From: JACMLD01 sp047602295
Lineage (GTDB): Bacteria > Bacteroidota > Bacteroidia > Chitinophagales > Chitinophagaceae
Reading direction: 5' to 3'
Length of the DNA: 64,000 nucleotides
Assembly (NCBI GenBank): GCA_047602295.1
Contig: JASGHP010000001.1
Coordinates: 682,001-746,000 of the forward strand
A program made the translations under genes and the position numbers. Below, one piece after another: positions 63,725 to 64,000 of the stretch; positions within the stretch are counted from its first letter, which is position 1; every line of letters begins with the position of its first letter. Below the pieces are notes generated by a model. That model was not told where the DNA came from. It worked only from the letters and a program-made list of their open reading frames with translations, and made no database searches.

Positions 63725-63993
63725 AAAAACCCATTTGGTATAAATGAGGAGTCGCTTAGCTGTTCAATAAGTTTTCTGCTTTTTTGCTTCTTGATAAATC
63801 GTTCTATTGCTAATGCTTCCTGCAAAGTTTCCCCGCATATAAAATATGCTTTCAGTACCCAAGGGCGATGTTTGTGGGTGTAAGTGTCAAAAGATTTTGT
63901 ATTATGCTCTTCAAGCCTTCTTAAGGGGTCGGTAGACTGACCGATATAGAATTTGTCGGCACTTAAGGAATATAAAATATAGAGGTAGTACAT
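63688..63993 (-). CDS. GIY-YIG endonuclease family protein
   Basis: A 101-residue protein of the UPF0213/YhbQ-like single-domain GIY-YIG family. The nuclease motif is in MYYLYILYSLSADKFYIGQSTDPLRRLEEHN, with the catalytic Arg in DPLRRLEEH and Glu in AIERFIKKQKSRKLIEQL. Such proteins are stand-alone nucleases of uncertain biology, often seen near tRNA genes in Bacteroidota. The last 14 residues, GFLAELVRVPDVRD, are encoded by the D-arm and palindrome part of the tRNA-like sequence, so the two features overlap. Confidence 0.88.
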   Translation of the reverse strand: MYYLYILYSLSADKFYIGQSTDPLRRLEEHNTKSFDTYTHKHRPWVLKAYFICGETLQEALAIERFIKKQKSRKLIEQLSDSSFIPNGFLAELVRVPDVRD

Positions 63994-64000
63994 AAAACAA

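Noticed and set aside
63516..63734. Minus-strand 72-residue open frame over the tRNA-like DNA
   Set aside because: Its translation follows the tRNA-like arms and terminator and overlaps the SDR gene end; it is a reading-frame artefact.

Overview
The window looks like a chromosome segment from a Bacteroidota bacterium, most likely family Chitinophagaceae. The lineage markers are a SusC/SusD pair driven by an ECF sigma/FecR couple, a type IX secretion (T9SS) C-terminal sorting domain, a GLPGLI-family protein, LytS/LytTR systems, sigma-54, low GC, and repeated matches to the Bacteroidota -7 promoter element TAnnTTTG. I see no plasmid, prophage, CRISPR array or complete insertion sequence. Placement at family level is inference.

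Layout. 1-6.8 kb: a cut-off sensor kinase, a GLPGLI protein, a methyltransferase, a CstB-like persulfide dioxygenase/rhodanese with an ArsR-type regulator, TsaB, a 3-hydroxyacyl-CoA dehydrogenase-like protein and RidA. 6.8-19.5 kb: housekeeping and envelope genes (GH25 lysozyme, radical SAM, DinB, MarR, GHL10 hydrolase, DegT aminotransferase, sigma-54, PAP2-like protein, L,D-transpeptidase, AI-2E-family exporter, MATE pump). 19.7-26.4 kb: an NAD/ADP-ribose block in one direction: glycerate kinase, NrtR-like Nudix regulator, PRPP synthetase, nicotinamide phosphoribosyltransferase, ADP-ribosylglycohydrolase, NADAR protein and metallophosphatase. 26.4-38.8 kb: an unknown/hemerythrin-like/UGT set, a giant Reg_prop sensor with a decayed ATPase, two overlapping LytS kinases with a LytTR regulator, cytochrome c, an NmrA-like protein, fructosamine kinase and DUF2905. 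38.8-39.3 kb: a gene-free patch with imperfect tandem repeats. 39.3-50 kb: AraC regulator and a compact polysaccharide-utilisation locus (sigma, FecR, SusC, SusD, GH97). 50-59 kb: two small proteins, an FtsX-type permease and a 1661-residue secreted protein. 59-64 kb: a decayed spacer, a frameshifted AraC regulator, two alpha/beta hydrolases with cysteine nucleophile elbows, an NAD(P)-binding protein, and a GIY-YIG gene whose 3' end runs into a tRNA-like sequence.

The most interesting system is the NAD/ADP-ribose block. Its main promoter (TTTG-N20-TATATTTG) lies within a pair of near-identical palindromes, each TTTGCTT-N7-AAGCAAA, with centres 50 bp apart. A third copy with one mismatch overlaps the start of the Nudix regulator gene. 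This predicts an NrtR-type circuit that ties NAD rebuilding from nicotinamide (PRPP supply plus NAMPT) to enzymes that strip ADP-ribose from proteins or nucleic acids. All functional assignments come from motif recognition by eye; no database search was run.
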